A stretch of 64,000 nucleotides of DNA, from the NCBI GenBank assembly GCA_028023455.1, contig JAQFVV010006274.1, forward strand, positions 3,910,001-3,974,000, given 5' to 3'. The position numbers and the translations under genes are program-made. The stretch comes from Epiperipatus broadwayi (Eukaryota > Onychophora > Udeonychophora > Euonychophora > Peripatidae). Of this stretch, positions 60,371 to 64,000 are shown piece after piece. Position 1 is the stretch's first letter; each line of letters begins with the position of its first letter. The notes under the pieces were generated by a model. It was not told where the DNA came from. It saw only the letters and a list, made by a program, of their open reading frames with translations, and made no database searches.

Positions 60371-62104
60371 AAATTGTATTAGAGAAAATTGGATAATTCC
60401 ATTACTTAGAGCAAAAAGATACTGATGCCCTGTAGAGTTAATTGTTTTTATGTTGAAAAATTTATTTTACATTTAAATTTGAAAATAGAAAAAAAGTTAT
60501 CTAGTCAAATAATATAATTAATGCAAATGTTAAAATATAATATGAAAAATTAATTGATATTATAATACATTGGAAGTATTACTTATTAGACTTATATAAT
60601 CAAAAAGTAGTATTAGATACAAATTCTGAAATGAAATTATATTTTGGTAACAAAACTAAATCCATTTCTATATTTCAATGTATTATCAATCTCAACATCA
60701 GATGTATTTTGACAGACTGTTAAGCTGGAAACTAAGTACTTAGCTACAAAATTTAACACACTGCAGTCTGGTTTCTTCAATAGCAAGCACTAAATATGCA
60801 TATATTAATTACATGATCTTCAAATATCCAAGACAGGTAAAGCATAATAGTTCCATTCAATTAACCAAACTTTTGTTTTTCATTTGAGAAGTGAACAGTA
60901 AATATTTACCTCATGAATTCACTACCATGTTATTGCACTAAATCTTAAAGAGCAGTGTTTATCATTGTGAATAATAAATTGTGTGATTCTTATATTATCT
61001 AAAGATTATAGCATTATTATATCTGGTAGCTTTAGTGAACTCAATAATCATGGATAAATTCATTCTGGTGAAAATTTTTTCTTTGAGTTTATTAAGATAA
61101 TATTATCACCAGTAAGGTAATTAATATAAGTAGAAGATAGTCAAACTTTTTTGACAGATATTTAGTGCAATTTACATATACTTTGATGCATTTGCTGCTT
61201 TTTTTTTTCATTATGTTGGGTTTCTTGTTAAGTATAAAGATATGATTTGGTATATTTATATATAGCATTGATAGAATTGGAATCTTAGATATCTAAAGCA
61301 ATTACATAGTATAGGACTTAGCCTTTTTTATGCATACCTTGCAGATGTCATATATGATTTAAAGATATTATAGTTGATTGATTTTAACTTTAGTAATCCA
61401 CAATTGTATCCTATGATATTGTAGCACCTTTATTTGATAATAGGATGTATTTTACAATATAGTATAGTATGATATAGCACTAAAAAAAAGTAGTCCTGGA
61501 ATTCATTCTTTCAGAATGTAGAAATTAACTGTTTACTACAAAGTTTAATAAATTATCTTCTTTCCTGGAATGCATGATCCTCATTTTATAAATATTGCTG
61601 CAGCTACAGATTTTTCTTTTTATAGTGTTTAATTGATGATAAACTTCTAAACTAACATTCACCAGTATATTAATTGGAATTAAGATTGAACGCTATTTAA
61701 TTATTACAATTACGATATTCTTTTACATACTTTTATTTTATTATTAGATTCACTCGATAAATCTGTAAACAACTTTCAAATTATCTCAATATTCTTAGGA
61801 TAAATTTTTAATTATATAAGATTTTTTTAGCAACAAATATTAAAAATGTAAAATTTTATTGTCAGTCTTGTTAAAGTTTTTTGCAATATCCCATCATGGA
61901 TGAGCAATAACGATTAAAGTTGTTGTCTTTCAAATCAATATAAGATATTGATTATAGGCTTTTTCTGTTCTCAGATATATATATATATGTGGGGGGGGGG
62001 CTGGTTGTTAATGGTTAAACTGAAAAAGAATGCATTCAGGTATACAGTTTCTATTCATTAAAAGTATATCTTAAAATAATTTTAATAAATACTATTGATT
62101 ATTG
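60371..62104. other. No gene seen, AT-rich
   Basis: AT-rich sequence with T homopolymer (61200-61209), TA run (61975-61987) and a G homopolymer (61990-62000). No coding or repeat signature recognised. Confidence 0.5.
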
Positions 62105-62200
62105 AAATGACTTATGATGAAGTGGTTAGTACATTAGTTTCCATATTTGTGACCTGAGTTTGAAATTCATACAGAACTTAGAGGGCTTTTTAGGTGATTG
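62105..62200 (+). repeat. Possible tRNA-derived SINE fragment
   Basis: GATGAAGTGGTTAGTACATTAG resembles a tRNA 5' half with A box, and GACCTGAGTTTGAAATTCATAC a B box (consensus GGTTCGAATCC). Spacing is tRNA-like (about 32 bases). A true tRNA is excluded because the acceptor ends do not pair. Confidence 0.4.
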
Positions 62201-62499
62201 ACAATTTCTCAAATAAGCTTAGGATTTTTTTAGATGGCCAACCCTATTTAGTCATTCTACATTGATCAATAATTAAATATATATCTGTAATTAACTAGGA
62301 GATTAATGTCCGGGATTATCACTTGTAAGAATATATTATATATCTGTGCATGAGATATCATTGTTTGTCCAAATCTTTGTTATTGTTTGGTGAGATGTTT
62401 TTTTAAAGAGTATTTGAATATTTTAATAGAAAACATTTTTAATTTTGAAGTAAACATGATGATTTAATCAATTATTATGATTTATCTATTAAAAGCAGA

Positions 62500-63060
62500 T
62501 TTCCACACATCAATCCAAACCATTTTCTCCAAGAACTGATATCATTTATCTCTATTCTTTAAAATATTATAGCTTATACATCTTTTCCTTTTATCCTCAA
62601 CAATTCATTCTGTTGTGTTTTTCATACTTTCTCTATTCTTTTTTTTTAATCTTCCACAATTCTTTAACATATCCTTTTTTAATCTTCTATTCCTATGTTC
62701 TTTCCTTTATTCTTCCAATTTTTTTGATTCTTTTTAACAAACCATGTTTCTAAACCCTTCCCCTTTTCCTCTTTTGCCGATTGTCTAAATTGCTGTTTAA
62801 TTTTAAAATAGTTCTAAAATTTAAGGAGTCAATTGTTACTTTTAATTTTTTATCTTCATTCTAAATTTACTGCCAATTGTATCCATATGTTTTGCATATC
62901 ATTAGTAAATCTGATGTAGTGAAATCTCTTCACTCTAATGTCAATTCTATTTTTATCAAAATAATATTAATTTACTACTTCTTCTAAATAAATATTTAAC
63001 AACTCAGGGAAAAGACTGTTTCTGTCTTATTTCATTCTATATTTTTTTTGAAAAAGCTTT
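62500..63060 (-). pseudogene. LINE reverse transcriptase fragment
   Basis: Minus strand: NSLFPELLNIYLEEVVN (about 63025-62975, the QGxxLSPxLFNIY block), DKNRIDIRVKRFHYIRFTND (about 62960-62900, where the family has RFADD; here A-to-T and D-to-N changes destroy the catalytic box), then a lysine-rich stretch, and GKDV...RIEINDISSWRKW (about 62600-62510), like the KGRC..DI..RI..AK..F block. Different from the RTE family. Confidence 0.5.
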
Positions 63061-63189
63061 AAATTCCATAAATATTTTATGATTTATATACAAAATTTTT
63101 GATACTCATTTTTTCCATCTATGCATTTTATCTTAAAAGTTTTTTCATTTAACAAAACAAACACTTTTTTCTTCATCACTACCCCTTTA

Positions 63190-63570
63190 TACATCACCAT
63201 TATTGGTACATTGCGATGAAGGTTACTTTAAGTTTAATATAATTTCTCTGATATTTAATTTCACTTCATATAATTACAGCACCTTTCTTATTTCATCCAT
63301 CCATTTTGTTTGTCTTTGTTTTTTCCTAGTTTTTTACAGTCTTTTCAGTTCCAATTTAAGACTTCAACTGTACATCTATTATCACTTCTTTACGTAATAT
63401 GTTCAGCTCAGCTTCTTGTCAGTCTTTTAATTCTTTTAATAATGCCAGTGGTAACTGTTTGTTGTCATATCTTTGTTCAATTCTTTCTTGTTACTTCTTA
63501 AATACACCTCTTCCTATTTCGTTGTGTAGTCGGAAGTTTGCGTATCTTTTAATATAGGTGTCATATCTCT
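63190..63570 (-). pseudogene. Old RTE LINE 3' end
   Basis: Collinear with 53222-53600 on the same strand: plus-strand CGATGAAGGTTACTTTAAG, TTTCTTATTTCATCCATCCA, TCTTTTAATTCTTTTAATAA and TAGTCGGAAGTTTGCGTAT match the better copy with many substitutions. Tail with CATCAC/ATCACC near 63175-63200. No open frame remains. Confidence 0.65.
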
Positions 63571-64000
63571 CTTCTTTTTATAAGTTCAATCTGCCCTTAG
63601 ATAAAAGCGTTAGTTATATATTAGAAATATTTTATTCGAGATTATAAACAAAATCCTAATAGTTAGTAAAATTATTATTCTAAAATTCTTTCATTTTACT
63701 GCAATTAGCCCTTTTCAGTAATGAAATCATAATTAAAAGGAAATGATTTCGCCCCCAGCAGTAGTGAAGACTACATCTTAATATTAAACAGTGGCATGCA
63801 GTGAGATTAGAGAGGGAAGAAGAAAGTCATTTTTATTTGTAATAATTTATAAACTAGTAGTTATAAATTATTGTTATTAAAAAATATTTTTTATAAAATA
63901 TTTGATTATTTTTTATGTTTTATATATATAATTATTAAGCAAATCGGTTAGTAAAGACTTCTCTATTGAAAATAAAATTAATTTTGATAAATAATCTTAT
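63571..64000. other. No gene seen
   Basis: AT-rich end of the window without recognised features. Confidence 0.6.

Noticed and set aside
62105-62200. Functional tRNA gene
   Set aside because: A- and B-box-like words are present, but there is no paired acceptor stem and the T-loop sequence is altered.
63203-63501. Plus-strand frames rich in F and S
   Set aside because: Antisense of the old RTE 3' end.

Overview
This window is strongly AT-rich animal nuclear DNA dominated by decayed transposable elements. I see no intact host gene, no rRNA or tRNA gene and no CRISPR array. The mix (RTE-type non-LTR LINEs with TGA-repeat tails, GIY-YIG fragments of Penelope-like type, a Ty3/gypsy-type LTR element, a hAT transposase relic, many foldback repeats and microsatellites) fits an invertebrate metazoan. 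The sequence does not let me choose between arthropod, mollusc, cnidarian or flatworm.

Layout. 1-5.6 kb: an RTE-type LINE pseudogene (endonuclease, reverse transcriptase, C-terminus), split by two nested insertions. One is a 1,078-bp element with terminal inverted repeats and a TA target duplication. The other is a 1.86-kb segment flanked by a perfect 40-bp direct repeat. 7.3-9.25 kb: two head-to-head copies of a Penelope-like element ending in a GIY-YIG domain. 9.8-10.05 kb and 12.96-13.49 kb: long palindromes. 19.57-20.66 kb: C-terminus and repeated 3' UTR of a second LINE. 20.76-25.1 kb: inverted and tandem repeats. 28.6-30.06 kb: an unusually GC- and CpG-richer stretch. 35.8-38.94 kb: a duplicated repeat around a minus-strand Gag-like relic. 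45.4-46.9 kb: a minus-strand hAT transposase relic with an adjacent hairpin. 47.2-50.57 kb: an internally deleted gypsy-type element with both LTRs, primer-binding site, Gag, protease, integrase tail and polypurine tract. 52.1-53.7 kb: an inverted repeat pair and a 5'-truncated RTE copy. 55.9-57.4 kb: a tandem array of about 459 bp per unit with one inverted unit. 57.8-58.1 kb: a second GIY-YIG fragment. 59.4-60.4 kb: a second array of about 473 bp per unit. 62.1-63.6 kb: a SINE-like fragment and two minus-strand LINE relics.

The most unusual recurring signal is a short RNA-like motif, CTGAYGA + small hairpin + GAAA, the shape of a hammerhead ribozyme core. It sits inside two unrelated repeat families (55.9-57.4 kb and 59.4-60.4 kb) and, more degenerately, in the palindrome at 9.9 kb. 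Those families are also arranged as inverted-plus-direct copies, and GIY-YIG (Penelope-type) fragments lie nearby. Hammerhead motifs are known from Penelope-like elements and from small retrozymes, so this is a candidate family of ribozyme-bearing repeats. I could not find convincing closing stems I and III by eye, so activity is unproven.

Coordinates of pseudogenes and repeat edges were judged by eye and are approximate unless described as exact. Domain assignments rest on motif recognition, not database searches.
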